A stretch of 64,000 bases of DNA from UBA5603 sp964501315 (GCA_964501315.1 CAZCSO010000007.1:17762-81761); one strand, 5' to 3'. Counted from the first letter of the stretch, positions 8,490 to 17,729 are shown. Program-made: numbers and translations. The notes: generated from the letters alone by a model not told the origin.

Positions 8490-8567
8490 TCCTAAAAGTG
8501 TTTTTTATTGAAATTGGTTAGTTGGATGGATAATGGATAATTTTTCGTAAGAAGCCATTAAAACTTC

Positions 8568-8596
8568 TTGATTAACACCCTTGGATTTGATACAAT
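8568..8596 (+). promoter_or_regulatory. Promoter of the YneF-like gene
   Basis: TTGATT (8568-8573), a 17-base spacer and TACAAT (8591-8596) lie 28 bases before the start codon. Confidence 0.65.
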
Positions 8597-8623
8597 TGTG
8601 AGTGGTATAAAGGAGTGATTAAA

Positions 8624-8839
8624 ATGCCGACATGGTTAGAAATCGTCTTACCCATCGTGACATTATTAATAGGCGCTGTCGTTGGGTTTTTCTTAGCTAG
8701 AAACTATTTTAAGAAATATTTGGAAAAGAATCCTCCCATCAACGAAGCAATGGTTCGTGCGATGATGTCGCAAATGGGCCGGACCCCTTCTGAAAAGCAG
8801 GTTCGTCAGGTCATGGCTTCCATGAAACAAGCTAAATAA
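8624..8839 (+). CDS. YneF/UPF0154 family small membrane protein
   Basis: A 71-residue protein with one N-terminal membrane helix (about residues 6-26, IVLPIVTLLIGAVVGFFLA) followed by a basic cytoplasmic tail. The tail carries the family signature NPPINEAMVRAMM..MGRTPSEKQVRQ. UPF0154 proteins are widespread in Firmicutes and their role is unknown. The ATG at 8624 has AGGAG 8 bases before it; an in-frame GTG at 8615 overlaps that site and is rejected. It is monocistronic between its own promoter and a terminator. Confidence 0.9.
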   Translation: MPTWLEIVLPIVTLLIGAVVGFFLARNYFKKYLEKNPPINEAMVRAMMSQMGRTPSEKQVRQVMASMKQAK

Positions 8840-8845
8840 AGAAAT

Positions 8846-8876
8846 AAAAAATGAGACTTATTTGGTCTCATTTTTT
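8846..8876. terminator. Bidirectional terminator between yneF and plsY
   Basis: ATGAGAC (8851-8857) pairs with GTCTCAT (8865-8871), extended by facing A and T runs to about 12 bp. The loop (8858-8864) contains the plsY stop codon, so the minus-strand gene reads into its own terminator. Confidence 0.85.
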
Positions 8877-9520
8877 TCTTGTTTGTGATGCATCCAGGTA
8901 TCAAATTTATCAAATACTTTTACGCGATTTTCATTACCCGCTTTTAATCGTTGATAATTCGTTTTATGGCGATAGATGATAAGACTCGTCGCTAAAAAGG
9001 TCATGATGACAAAGGTTAAGTCGGCCTTAAAGTACACATGCATAACAATAACCAAAATCAAAGCAAATAGGGTACCGATTGTCGAGGATACGCTCACATA
9101 TCGAGTGATGAACTCGGTAATCAAGAAAGCAATGACAGCGCCTAATGCCACCCAAACGTTATAGCTTAGCAACAATCCAAATGATGTGGCAACGCCCTTT
9201 CCGCCTTTGAATTTGAACCAGACCGGAAAAACATGGCCGAGTACGGAGGCAAACCCATAAATAAGCGGATGAAAGAGATCCCATGAGTCAAACCAGGTCG
9301 TGTGCAACATGACGATGACGATTAAGCCGCTTTTGAATGTGTCAAGGACCAATACGGTCCATCCAATCGCCTTGCCAAACACTCGGAAGGCATTGGTTGT
9401 ACCAATGTTTCCACTGCCAAGTTTTCGGATATCTTGCCCTTTGAATAATTTCCCTAACAAATAAGAAAACGGTATAGAACCCAATAAATAGGCGAGAAGT
9501 ATAATGAAATATTTTAACAT
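8858..9520 (-). CDS. plsY: Acyl-phosphate:glycerol-3-phosphate acyltransferase PlsY
   Basis: PlsY transfers the acyl chain from acyl-phosphate to glycerol-3-phosphate at the membrane, the first step of phosphatidic acid synthesis. The 220-residue protein is hydrophobic with several membrane helices. It carries the conserved GSGNIGTTNAFRVFGK loop and the phosphate-binding KFKGGKGVATSFG loop. ATG 9520 sits 7 bases after GGAGG; the earlier ATG at 9526 is only one base from that site. It is transcribed divergently from parE, the arrangement known in Bacillus. A charged tail, KQEKNETK, ends inside the terminator. Confidence 0.95.
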   Translation of the reverse strand: MLKYFIILLAYLLGSIPFSYLLGKLFKGQDIRKLGSGNIGTTNAFRVFGKAIGWTVLVLDTFKSGLIVIVMLHTTWFDSWDLFHPLIYGFASVLGHVFPVWFKFKGGKGVATSFGLLLSYNVWVALGAVIAFLITEFITRYVSVSSTIGTLFALILVIVMHVYFKADLTFVIMTFLATSLIIYRHKTNYQRLKAGNENRVKVFDKFDTWMHHKQEKNETK

Positions 9521-9543
9521 AACCATTCCTCCAAGTCGTGAAG

Positions 9544-9571
9544 ATTATATCATAAAACTCGAAAAAACAAC
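9544..9571 (-). promoter_or_regulatory. Promoter of plsY
   Basis: On the minus strand a TATAAT (9549-9544) lies about 24 bases before the start codon, with TTGTTT/GTTGTT 15-16 bases further upstream. The -10 is clear and the -35 is approximate. Confidence 0.5.
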
Positions 9572-9594
9572 TATAAATATAGTCGAACTTTTGG

Positions 9595-9600
9595 TATAAT
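9595..9600 (+). promoter_or_regulatory. -10 box of the parE-parC promoter
   Basis: TATAAT at 9595-9600 lies 26 bases before the parE ATG. No good -35 match is found at 16-18 bases upstream. Confidence 0.5.
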
Positions 9601-9626
9601 TAAATCATGCGAAAGAGGGTATACGT

Positions 9627-11570
9627 ATGAGCGATCGAATTAAAGAAACTTACACCGCCCAGTCCATTCAGATATTGGAGGGATTGGAAGCCGTTCGAAA
9701 ACGACCAGGGATGTACGTGGGTTCGACCGATTCGCGCGGACTCCATCATTTAGTATGGGAAATAGTTGACAACTCCATCGATGAAATCTTAGCTGGATAC
9801 GGCTCGAATATCAAAGTCCTCATAAAGGAAGATAATTCGATTGTGGTATCTGACGATGGCCGAGGTATGCCAGTAGATATGCATTCTTCGGGAATTAGTG
9901 CAGTAGAAGTCATCTTTTCGAAACTCCATGCTGGGGGAAAATTTGGAGCGGCTGGCGGAGCATATAAAGTGTCCGGAGGGCTTCATGGAGTCGGTGCGTC
10001 GGTTGTAAATGCGCTGTCTGAATTTTTGGAAGTTACGGTTCATCGCGATGGATTGATGTATCAAATGCGATTCGAAAAAGGTGGTCGAAAAGTCAAAGAA
10101 TTGATGGCCATCGGCGAAACAAAGAAAAATGGAACCGAAGTATGGTTTAAACCCGATGCTTCGATTTTTTCGTCCACGCTCTATAATTATTCCATTATTG
10201 AAGAACGGTTGCGAGAGAGCGCATTCTTAATCAAAGGCTTGAAAATGCAACTGGTTGACGAACGAACTCGACAAAAGGCAACATTCCTTTATGAAGAAGG
10301 CATTAAAGCCTATGTTGATTTTATCAATTTTCAGAAGCAGGTAAGCCATCCTGCAGAATACTTTGATGGAAAATCATCCGATATGGAAATTGAAGTCGCT
10401 TTTCAATATACTAAAACCTACACCGAAAATTTGGTGTCGTTTGTGAATAACGTACGAACAAAAGATGGCGGAACCCATGAAACCGGGTTTAAGTCGGCTT
10501 TTACAAAAGTATTTAATGATTTTGGTAAAAAGATGGGATTGCTTAAAGCCAACGATGAAGGCTTAGAAGGCGGCGATATTCGGGAAGGATTAACCGCGAT
10601 TGTATCCATCCGTATTCCTGAGAATCTGTTGCAGTTTGAAGGTCAGACTAAGAACAAACTAGGAAGTCCCGAAGCACGGAATGCAGTTGAAACCGTCGTG
10701 ATTGATCAATTGACCATCTTCATGACTGAAAATCCACAAACCGCTGAGATGTTGATTGAGAAAGCACTCAATGCACGTAACGCACGTGAAGCGGCTCGAA
10801 AAGCCAGAGAAGATGCACGTTTGGTCAAAAAAGTATCCAAAACAGAGACGATTTTGTCAGGGAAATTATCCCCTGCTACGTCGAAAAATCCTAAAATCAA
10901 CGAGTTGTTTTTAGTAGAAGGCGATTCGGCCGGTGGATCCGCCAAACAAGGCCGAGATCGAAAGTTTCAGGCGATTTTGCCATTGCGTGGGAAAGTCATC
11001 AACTCGGAAAAACAAAAAATGGAAGACGTTTTAAAAAATGAAGAAATTGCGACCATCATCTCCACCGTCGGAGCGGGATTGGGCAGTGATTTCAATCTTA
11101 ATAAAGCGAATTACAATAAAATCATCATTATGACCGATGCGGATACCGACGGTGCGCACATCCAGGTTCTTCTGATTACCTTTTTCTTCCGATACATGCG
11201 TCCATTGGTAGAAGCCGGACGACTCTATATTGCTTTGCCTCCACTTTATAAAATAACCAAGGTAGGAAAAAAAGAAGAAGTCCAATATGCTTGGACAGAA
11301 GAAGATCGTGAAAGACTATGTCGTTCTTTCAAAACCTATCAAATTCAACGTTACAAAGGTTTGGGCGAGATGAATGCATCGCAATTATGGGAAACCACAA
11401 TGGATCCAGACTCACGTACGTTGATTAAGGTAACGATTGAAGATATGGCGGATGCTGAACAACGCATTCGCGTTCTCATGGGTGATGACGTTGAACCCAG
11501 AAAAGAATGGATAGACAGCAACGTCTCCTTTGCTTCTGAAGATGACTTCAAGATTAAGGGGGCAGAGTAA
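9627..11570 (+). CDS. parE: DNA topoisomerase IV subunit B
   Basis: ParE is the ATPase subunit that, with ParC, decatenates daughter chromosomes. The 647-residue protein shows the GHKL ATP site (EIVDNSIDE, DDGRGMPVD, GGLHGVGASVVNALS) and the transducer lysine loop QTKNKLGS. The TOPRIM metal site follows (LFLVEGDSAGGSAKQGRDRKF, with MTDADTDGAHI). The partner is recognised as ParC, and the neighbour is plsY as in Bacillus, which favours ParE over GyrB. The stop overlaps the parC start by one base (TAATG), so the subunits are translationally coupled. Confidence 0.95.
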   Translation: MSDRIKETYTAQSIQILEGLEAVRKRPGMYVGSTDSRGLHHLVWEIVDNSIDEILAGYGSNIKVLIKEDNSIVVSDDGRGMPVDMHSSGISAVEVIFSKLHAGGKFGAAGGAYKVSGGLHGVGASVVNALSEFLEVTVHRDGLMYQMRFEKGGRKVKELMAIGETKKNGTEVWFKPDASIFSSTLYNYSIIEERLRESAFLIKGLKMQLVDERTRQKATFLYEEGIKAYVDFINFQKQVSHPAEYFDGKSSDMEIEVAFQYTKTYTENLVSFVNNVRTKDGGTHETGFKSAFTKVFNDFGKKMGLLKANDEGLEGGDIREGLTAIVSIRIPENLLQFEGQTKNKLGSPEARNAVETVVIDQLTIFMTENPQTAEMLIEKALNARNAREAARKAREDARLVKKVSKTETILSGKLSPATSKNPKINELFLVEGDSAGGSAKQGRDRKFQAILPLRGKVINSEKQKMEDVLKNEEIATIISTVGAGLGSDFNLNKANYNKIIIMTDADTDGAHIQVLLITFFFRYMRPLVEAGRLYIALPPLYKITKVGKKEEVQYAWTEEDRERLCRSFKTYQIQRYKGLGEMNASQLWETTMDPDSRTLIKVTIEDMADAEQRIRVLMGDDVEPRKEWIDSNVSFASEDDFKIKGAE

Positions 11571-14257
11571 TGAGTTCATCAGCTAAAAAGAAGATCGAAG
11601 CCTTTGTCAACGAGAAGATTATTTCCGAAAATCTTGAAAACATCGTTGGTGAACGATTCGGTCGCTATTCAAAATACATCATTCAAGACCGGGCATTACC
11701 CGATGTCAGAGATGGTTTGAAACCCGTTCAAAGACGGATTCTTTTTGCCATGAATCAATTGGGAATGGGATCCGATAAACCGTATAAGAAATCGGCGAGA
11801 ATTGTCGGCGAAGTTATCGGTAAATATCATCCGCATGGGGATAGTTCTGTCTACGATGCGATGGTACGTTTATCGCAATCATGGAAAATGGGTGTTTTGC
11901 TCATCGACATGCATGGTAATAACGGATCCATTGACGGCGACAGTTCAGCGGCCATGCGATATACTGAAGCTAGATTATCGCCGTTTGCCGAAGCGCTCTT
12001 GCAAGATATCGAAAAAAAGACGGTGGACTTTGTCCCCAATTTTGATGATGAGGAATACGAACCCGTCGTTCTTCCTTCAAAATTCCCGAATCTTTTGGTC
12101 AATGGAGCGATGGGAATGGCTACGGGATACGCAACCAACATCCCGCCTCACAATTTGAATGAAGTCATTGATGCCACCATTTTTCGTCTTGAAAATCCGA
12201 ATTGTTCGGTTGATGACATGATAAAACTCATGCCTGGCCCAGATTTCCCAACGGGAGGTATTGCGACTAATGCCGATGAAATAAGAAAAGCCTATACCAC
12301 GGGGAGAGGACGAATCGTCCTTAAGTCACGTGTTGAATTATCGGATACTGCGTTAGTTATCACCGAAATTCCTTATGAAGTCAATAAAGCCGATCTGGTT
12401 CGTAAGATTGACGAAATACGATTAAAAAAGAAAATTGATGGAATCATCGAAGTCCGAGACGAATCCGACCGAGAAGGTCTACGAATTGTGATTGATATCT
12501 CAAAAGAAATCAACTCGGAAGTTATCTTGGCCTATTTAGAAAAAAATACCGATTTATCGGTGTCGTTTAACTATAATATGGTCGCTATTAACCAAAAATC
12601 ACCGAAATTAATGGGATTACTCGAAATTGTTGATGCCTACATTATTCATCAAAAGGAGATTATTCGAAACCGTTCAAACTTTGATCTCGCCAAAGCCGAA
12701 AAACGAAAACACATTGTCGAGGGATTCATTCGTATGGTCGATATTCTCGACCCCATCATTGAAGTCATTCGTCATTCGACGGGTAAGAAAGATGCCATTA
12801 CGAATTTGATCGATATGTTTGAATTTTCGGATCTTCAAGCGGAAGCGATTGTCATGCTGCAATTGTATCGGTTATCCACAACCGATGTTGAGGAAGTGAA
12901 AGCGGAAGCGATGGAATTAACCAAAACCATTGCTTTGCTTCAAAAAATCCTTCGTAACGAACATGAACTTGAAAACACCATTAGTAAAGAATTAAGACAA
13001 TTCTCGACAAAAAACGCAGTTACAAGACGGACTCAGATTGTCGAATCCATAGAACGAGTTCAAATTTCAGAACAAGATCTCATTCAGCACGAAACCGTCA
13101 TCGTCGCGATGACCCGAGATGGGTATCTAAAACGCTCTTCTTTAAAGAGTGTATTAGCAACGACCAATGGGGATTCGGGATTAAAACAGGACGATTGCAT
13201 TATCAAGCAAGTCGAAATATCTACGAAATCGACGTTACTGATTTTTACGAACTTCGGAAATTATGCGATTGTTCCTGTGTTTAAGATACCTGATAAAAAG
13301 TGGAAAGAGATCGGTGAGTATTTGGGATCGTTTGTAAACCTTGGAAAGGATGAAACGGTCTTAGATTTTCTGATTATCGACGATTTTGGTGTTCAATCCA
13401 ACGTTTTATTAGCCAGTAAGGATGGAACCATTAAGCAAGTTCCGCTTTCATCGTTACAAGCTTCTCGTATTTCTAAAACGTATTCTGCGATGCCTTGTCG
13501 CAAAATCAATCCGTTGGTCGCCGTGGATTTATCAGGAGAATACGATACTGATATTATCGTCGTATCCAAAAACGGTTATGTTCTCAAGTATGCAACCGAT
13601 GAAGTTCCGGTATTGAGTCAAACCGCGCGTGGCGTCAAAGGTATGAATTTGCGTGAAGATGATTTGGTTGGAGCGGTATACGGATCTTCGACATCAAAAG
13701 ATGAAATCATCTTCTTGACCAATCGTGGGGCTATCAAACGTGAATTTTTAGCGAACATTGAACGAGGACATCGTCCAGCAAAAGGGAAAGCTTATTTAAA
13801 GACCGTTAAAACCAATCCATATGAATTCGTTGGCGCTGTATCGACCAATGTCTTTTACTTAAAAAACTTAGTTACACTTCATATTCAGTGTGAAACGGAA
13901 GCCTTATTGATTAAAGGCGACGATTTAAAGCCAGACCGTTTTGAACACGGTATCCCTTATCTAGAAAAGCAACAAGTTCCAAAAGGAATTTTACTCGATG
14001 AAAACGACACAGTGTTGATTGAAAAAATGATGAAAAAATTGGCACAGGACAAACCGGAAACGGATGATGAGGAAGAAGAAGTAACTTCATCGATTGACGC
14101 TCCCGTCGAGCCTCAATCCGAAGACGATGATGTCGTTATTCCCGACATAGAGGAAGATAATTCTGTCATGTGGGAATTAGAAAAAATCTTAAATGCCAAC
14201 CAAGACGATGAATCCGATGATGAACGCGATGAAATCGTGCAACAGACGCTCTTCTAA
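11570..14257 (+). CDS. parC: DNA topoisomerase IV subunit A
   Basis: ParC cleaves and religates DNA through Y131 (AAMRYTEARLS). The quinolone-pocket region GKYHPHGDSSVYDAMVRL has S92/S93 and D96 at the usual resistance positions. After the breakage-reunion domain and coiled coil comes a beta-pinwheel C-terminal domain. The protein then carries an unusually acidic tail of about 80 residues (from about residue 815) ending IVQQTLF. At 895 residues it is longer than Bacillus ParC, mostly because of that tail. Coupled directly to parE. Confidence 0.95.
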   Translation: MSSSAKKKIEAFVNEKIISENLENIVGERFGRYSKYIIQDRALPDVRDGLKPVQRRILFAMNQLGMGSDKPYKKSARIVGEVIGKYHPHGDSSVYDAMVRLSQSWKMGVLLIDMHGNNGSIDGDSSAAMRYTEARLSPFAEALLQDIEKKTVDFVPNFDDEEYEPVVLPSKFPNLLVNGAMGMATGYATNIPPHNLNEVIDATIFRLENPNCSVDDMIKLMPGPDFPTGGIATNADEIRKAYTTGRGRIVLKSRVELSDTALVITEIPYEVNKADLVRKIDEIRLKKKIDGIIEVRDESDREGLRIVIDISKEINSEVILAYLEKNTDLSVSFNYNMVAINQKSPKLMGLLEIVDAYIIHQKEIIRNRSNFDLAKAEKRKHIVEGFIRMVDILDPIIEVIRHSTGKKDAITNLIDMFEFSDLQAEAIVMLQLYRLSTTDVEEVKAEAMELTKTIALLQKILRNEHELENTISKELRQFSTKNAVTRRTQIVESIERVQISEQDLIQHETVIVAMTRDGYLKRSSLKSVLATTNGDSGLKQDDCIIKQVEISTKSTLLIFTNFGNYAIVPVFKIPDKKWKEIGEYLGSFVNLGKDETVLDFLIIDDFGVQSNVLLASKDGTIKQVPLSSLQASRISKTYSAMPCRKINPLVAVDLSGEYDTDIIVVSKNGYVLKYATDEVPVLSQTARGVKGMNLREDDLVGAVYGSSTSKDEIIFLTNRGAIKREFLANIERGHRPAKGKAYLKTVKTNPYEFVGAVSTNVFYLKNLVTLHIQCETEALLIKGDDLKPDRFEHGIPYLEKQQVPKGILLDENDTVLIEKMMKKLAQDKPETDDEEEEVTSSIDAPVEPQSEDDDVVIPDIEEDNSVMWELEKILNANQDDESDDERDEIVQQTLF

Positions 14258-14297
14258 ACTTCATCAAAAGTTCAAATCAAACGAAGATGAACTATGG

Positions 14298-14303
14298 TAT
14301 AAT
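14298..14303 (+). promoter_or_regulatory. -10 box upstream of the GLUG lipoprotein
   Basis: TATAAT at 14298-14303 is 31 bases before the start codon. No convincing -35 is seen at normal spacing. It suggests the lipoprotein is transcribed separately from parC. Confidence 0.45.
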
Positions 14304-14334
14304 TAATAGCGTTTCATCGACAAGGAGAAGACTT

Positions 14335-15603
14335 ATGAAAAAAATCATCTTTGCCCTTATGATGGGCTTAATCGCTTTGGGCGTATTGGGTTGCGATACC
14401 ATGACAACGACGCAACCGACAACCCAACCCATAACCGAGCCTTCCGAATGGATTTCGATTACTACGATTGAAGAACTTCAATCCATGGACATGACAAAGG
14501 CCTATCGTTTGGCTCAGGACCTTGATTTATCAGGAATCGAATGGGAACCCATTGGTTCTCTTTCTGAACCGTTTAGCGGTTGGTTCGACGGCGATAATCA
14601 TACGCTTTCTAATCTTACAATTACCCAACCCAATCATCATTATAATGGTTTGTTTGGGATTGTGACGGGCTCCATTAAAAATCTTTCCGTGACCGATTAC
14701 GACATAAATTATACCGATGATTTTATAAGCTATGCGGGTGGGTTAGCCGCTCATATGACTGGCAACATCACCAATGTCACCGTGTCTGGTTCGATTACCA
14801 TTAACAATTTGACGAGCAACACGTATGCGGGTGGATTGGTTGGATTTCATTCCGCTTATCTTTCCGATACGACAACCGTAGCTGAGTTTACAACCAGCAA
14901 TATCGTTAACGCTCATGCCACCGTAACCTTAGACATTAAAACAGAAAATTTTGCTTTTGTCGGTGGGTTGGTTGGAAAAACCTATAACAGTCACCTGGAT
15001 CACACCAGTGCAATTGGGACGGTTCAAGCTCTTTCTCGAAATTACCGCGTGTATTTAGGCGGATTGATTGGGCATAATTTTGGTGGCATCTTAGTCAGCC
15101 ACGAGAGCCTTGTCGATACCACTGATATAACCATTGAACACAGTTACGCCTCCACCTCGCTTACGGTTATAGACGGCGGTACGTGGGGAAGTGTCGGCGG
15201 TCTTATTGGGTATAACCAATATGGACAAATCATTCAATCCTATGCCTTCGCCGATGTTACGTTAGAAAGCGATGATCATGGCTATGTTGGCGGATTAATT
15301 GGCGAAGACTGGAATTCTACGATTGATCAAAGTGTTGCGGCATTGAACCTCGCTGTGCTGCCGGATGAAAACGATACGAATCAACTCCGTGTTTCCGGAC
15401 TCATCGGAAGCATCAACGATGTGACGTCCGTTACGACAAGTTTTTACCGCTCGGTTGCGTATGATGGTGTTAGTGAAACCGCACCCGGAAGTTTGGTTCC
15501 TGCCATTAATTTGGTAGACGCTTCTTGGTACACAACCATTTTGTCCTGGGACGATACACTCATGGATGTGACGAACGCAATCGCTGTATTATCGCAAGAT
15601 TAA
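14335..15603 (+). CDS. Surface lipoprotein with GLUG repeats
   Basis: The 422-residue product starts with a lipoprotein signal peptide (KK, hydrophobic helix, lipobox LGVLGC with lipidated C20) and a Thr/Gln/Pro-rich linker. At least six repeats of about 50-60 residues follow, built around YAGGLVGF, VGGLVGK, LGGLIGH, VGGLIGY, VGGLIGE and VSGLIGS. These match the GLUG motif, a beta-solenoid repeat of surface proteins, some of them proteases or adhesins. No catalytic domain is visible, so an adhesive or structural outer role is the most that can be inferred. ATG 14335 follows AAGGAG. It is unrelated to its housekeeping neighbours and has its own -10 box. Confidence 0.85.
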   Translation: MKKIIFALMMGLIALGVLGCDTMTTTQPTTQPITEPSEWISITTIEELQSMDMTKAYRLAQDLDLSGIEWEPIGSLSEPFSGWFDGDNHTLSNLTITQPNHHYNGLFGIVTGSIKNLSVTDYDINYTDDFISYAGGLAAHMTGNITNVTVSGSITINNLTSNTYAGGLVGFHSAYLSDTTTVAEFTTSNIVNAHATVTLDIKTENFAFVGGLVGKTYNSHLDHTSAIGTVQALSRNYRVYLGGLIGHNFGGILVSHESLVDTTDITIEHSYASTSLTVIDGGTWGSVGGLIGYNQYGQIIQSYAFADVTLESDDHGYVGGLIGEDWNSTIDQSVAALNLAVLPDENDTNQLRVSGLIGSINDVTSVTTSFYRSVAYDGVSETAPGSLVPAINLVDASWYTTILSWDDTLMDVTNAIAVLSQD

Positions 15604-15692
15604 TGACGCGTTTTATACGCTAATAGTCTTGTAAACGGGTTCAAAAAAACTTAAATGATACCAATTAAGTGATTTTTATCATAATTTTACAG

Positions 15693-15712
15693 GGATAATG
15701 ATGTCATTATCC
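15693..15712 (+). promoter_or_regulatory. 20-bp perfect palindrome over the promoter of the nadC unit
   Basis: GGATAATGA-TG-TCATTATCC is a perfect inverted repeat, and the dyad continues outward as CA...TG after one mismatch. It covers the -35 position (15701-15706, ATGTCA, 17 bases before TATAAT at 15724-15729). A repressor bound here would block polymerase. It could alternatively end the upstream lipoprotein transcript, since TTGTTTTC follows. Confidence 0.6.
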
Positions 15713-15723
15713 TTGTTTTCATG

Positions 15724-15729
15724 TATAAT
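15724..15729 (+). promoter_or_regulatory. -10 box for the winged-helix gene-nadC unit
   Basis: TATAAT at 15724-15729, 17 bases after the weak -35 ATGTCA that lies within the palindrome. Confidence 0.55.
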
Positions 15730-15746
15730 GGGTTGGGGTGAATTTT

Positions 15747-16835
15747 ATGAAATGTTTGGAAACGTTACCGAAAAAGCAAATGCCCAATAATATTATCATG
15801 CAAACCATTCGTCTTTATCGTGAGACGGGTAAAAACAATTACTATGAATCGCTTTTTAGCAAGGATTTTGAGTTCACTTCGAAACAATTAGCGACGCTCG
15901 ATGCGTACAGCTTTTATCGTTGTTTTTATTCTGATTTAAAATTGCCGGAATCGCGTATGAAGTCACTTCAACTCGATTCATCAAAACCGAAAAATCGATC
16001 CGAACAATTGTATAAGAATATCTTAGAAATCTTTAAAATAATTCATGCGCCCAAACGTGCGGATTTTGAATTGACGGTTCCTGAAATTCATAATTTAGTG
16101 ACCCTCCTCTATAAGGATTATTATCCTAAAGAACAACTGACCTATCAAAAGGTCGATCGCCAAAAGCATTCGCTTCTTTCAACCGAAAGTGTATCAAAAC
16201 GAGAAATGCTTGAAGCGATGATTCAATCGTATCAAGCCTTAAAAAAGTCAAATGAATACGAAGCAACGTATCTTCATCTCAACTTTATGATTGATTTCAT
16301 GAATATGGACGTATACAAAATTCCCGAAAATTCGGTCATTGCCATCTTGGTATACTACATCCTTGGGATGCAAGAAGGCATGATGGCCAGCCGATATGTA
16401 TCGTTTTTTTCTCGGTTACTTATCAATATAAAAGAGTACCAACAGGCACGCGATTTGACCCGACTCAATTGGAAAGAAGGGTATTCTGAAATCATGCCTT
16501 TGCATCGTTTTTTCCTTTCACTTTACGATCATCTTTATGAAGAGTTAGAAGAAACCGCTCGTGATTATGACTACGAATCGCATCTGGAAATATCGAAATC
16601 CGATTATATTGAAAATACGATTGACAAACTCAATCAAGTCTTTTCAAAAGAAGACATCCGTATGAAGCACCCACTTATATCGGATTCGACCATCAACCGC
16701 ACCTTAAAACGACTTCAGGAAGAAAATAAAGTTCGTCCTTTGGGTAAAGGCAGAAGCGCTAAATGGATTAAACTTTATCAAAAAGAAACCAAAAAGACGA
16801 TGATGAAACAAATGAATTTGGATTTGGAGGGATAA
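15747..16835 (+). CDS. Unrecognised protein with a C-terminal winged helix, linked to nadC
   Basis: I do not recognise the main body of this 362-residue soluble, mostly helical protein. Its last 70 residues look like a winged helix-turn-helix: SDSTINRTLKRLQEENKVRPLG followed by the wing GKGRSAKWIKLY. This tail resembles the one found on many Fic proteins, but the Fic catalytic motif HPFxDGNGR is absent. ATG 15747 follows GGGGTGA; an in-frame GTG at 15738 is part of that site. nadC starts 3 bases after its stop, so they form one unit. A role as a DNA-binding regulator of NAD synthesis, acting on the palindrome upstream, is inference. Confidence 0.7.
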   Translation: MKCLETLPKKQMPNNIIMQTIRLYRETGKNNYYESLFSKDFEFTSKQLATLDAYSFYRCFYSDLKLPESRMKSLQLDSSKPKNRSEQLYKNILEIFKIIHAPKRADFELTVPEIHNLVTLLYKDYYPKEQLTYQKVDRQKHSLLSTESVSKREMLEAMIQSYQALKKSNEYEATYLHLNFMIDFMNMDVYKIPENSVIAILVYYILGMQEGMMASRYVSFFSRLLINIKEYQQARDLTRLNWKEGYSEIMPLHRFFLSLYDHLYEELEETARDYDYESHLEISKSDYIENTIDKLNQVFSKEDIRMKHPLISDSTINRTLKRLQEENKVRPLGKGRSAKWIKLYQKETKKTMMKQMNLDLEG

Positions 16836-16838
16836 ACC

Positions 16839-17657
16839 ATGACAACAACGGAATTGATTCGTGTTGCATTGTACGAAGATATGCCATCAGGAGATATTAC
16901 GACCGATCACTTGTTTACCGATGAGGAATCACAAGCCGTCATGATTGCCAAAGAAGACGGCGTCATTTCGGGTATTGATGTGGCCAAAGAAACGTTTGAG
17001 ATTGTCGACGAATCCATCACGGTATCCATTCTTAAAGCAAATGGATCGAGGGTAGTTAAAGGCGACATCATTGCGACGATTTCAGGGAAGACGTCATCCA
17101 TCTTAAAAGCCGAACGAGTCGCTTTGAACTTTCTACAGCGACTCAGCGGCATCGCGACGTTAACGAGTCGATATGTCAAAGAAACATCGGGATACTCCGT
17201 CAAAATACTTGATACACGAAAGACAACGCCCACCTTACGGTTTTTAGAAAAGCGAGCCGTCGTTGATGGAGGCGGTGTCAATCATCGTTTCAACCTCTCG
17301 GATATGGTCATGATCAAGGACAATCACATTAAAGCAGCCGGCTCGATTACCAATGCGGTCAAGATTATCCGAAAAAATGTTCACCATGATGTGAAAGTGG
17401 AAGTTGAAGTTGAAACCATAACACAACTTAAAGAAGCATTATCGACCGATACCGACATTATCATGTTGGATAATATGAGTTGTGATTTGATGCGGGAATG
17501 TGTTCTAATCAATCAACATCAGAAACTTCTAGAAGCCAGCGGAAATATGACGCTTGAACGAATTAAGGAAGTTTCGATGACGGGCGTTGATTTCATTTCA
17601 GTAGGGGCATTAACTCATTCGTATCCTTCCTTGGATATTTCTTTGCGATTTCGATAA
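16839..17657 (+). CDS. nadC: Nicotinate-nucleotide pyrophosphorylase (quinolinate phosphoribosyltransferase)
   Basis: NadC converts quinolinate and PRPP to nicotinate mononucleotide, CO2 and PPi in NAD synthesis. The 272-residue protein has the family layout: EDMPSGDITTDHL near the start, ERVALNFLQRLSGIAT, KILDTRKTTPTLRFLEK, the RFNLSDMVMIKDNHI active-site strand, and VEVEVET with DIIMLDNM. ATG 16839 follows GGAGGGA. nadA and nadB, its usual partners, are not adjacent; their absence elsewhere cannot be judged. It is coupled to a putative DNA-binding protein upstream. Confidence 0.95.
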   Translation: MTTTELIRVALYEDMPSGDITTDHLFTDEESQAVMIAKEDGVISGIDVAKETFEIVDESITVSILKANGSRVVKGDIIATISGKTSSILKAERVALNFLQRLSGIATLTSRYVKETSGYSVKILDTRKTTPTLRFLEKRAVVDGGGVNHRFNLSDMVMIKDNHIKAAGSITNAVKIIRKNVHHDVKVEVEVETITQLKEALSTDTDIIMLDNMSCDLMRECVLINQHQKLLEASGNMTLERIKEVSMTGVDFISVGALTHSYPSLDISLRFR

Positions 17658-17697
17658 AAAAAATGTAACATCGCTATGAAAATACTATTTTTTTCGG

Positions 17698-17703
17698 TAT
17701 AAT
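17698..17703 (+). promoter_or_regulatory. -10 box upstream of recJ
   Basis: TATAAT at 17698-17703 lies 26 bases before recJ. The -35 is indistinct. Confidence 0.45.
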
Positions 17704-17729
17704 AACCTATTAGAAATTGGTGATGACCC

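Noticed and set aside
8314..8511. Plus-strand ORF of 65 codons
   Set aside because: It is the antisense shadow of the ferredoxin gene, whose cysteine motifs and ribosome site are unmistakable on the minus strand.
15738..16835. Fic-type AMP transferase
   Set aside because: Only the winged-helix tail resembles Fic proteins; the catalytic HPFxDGNGR motif is missing.
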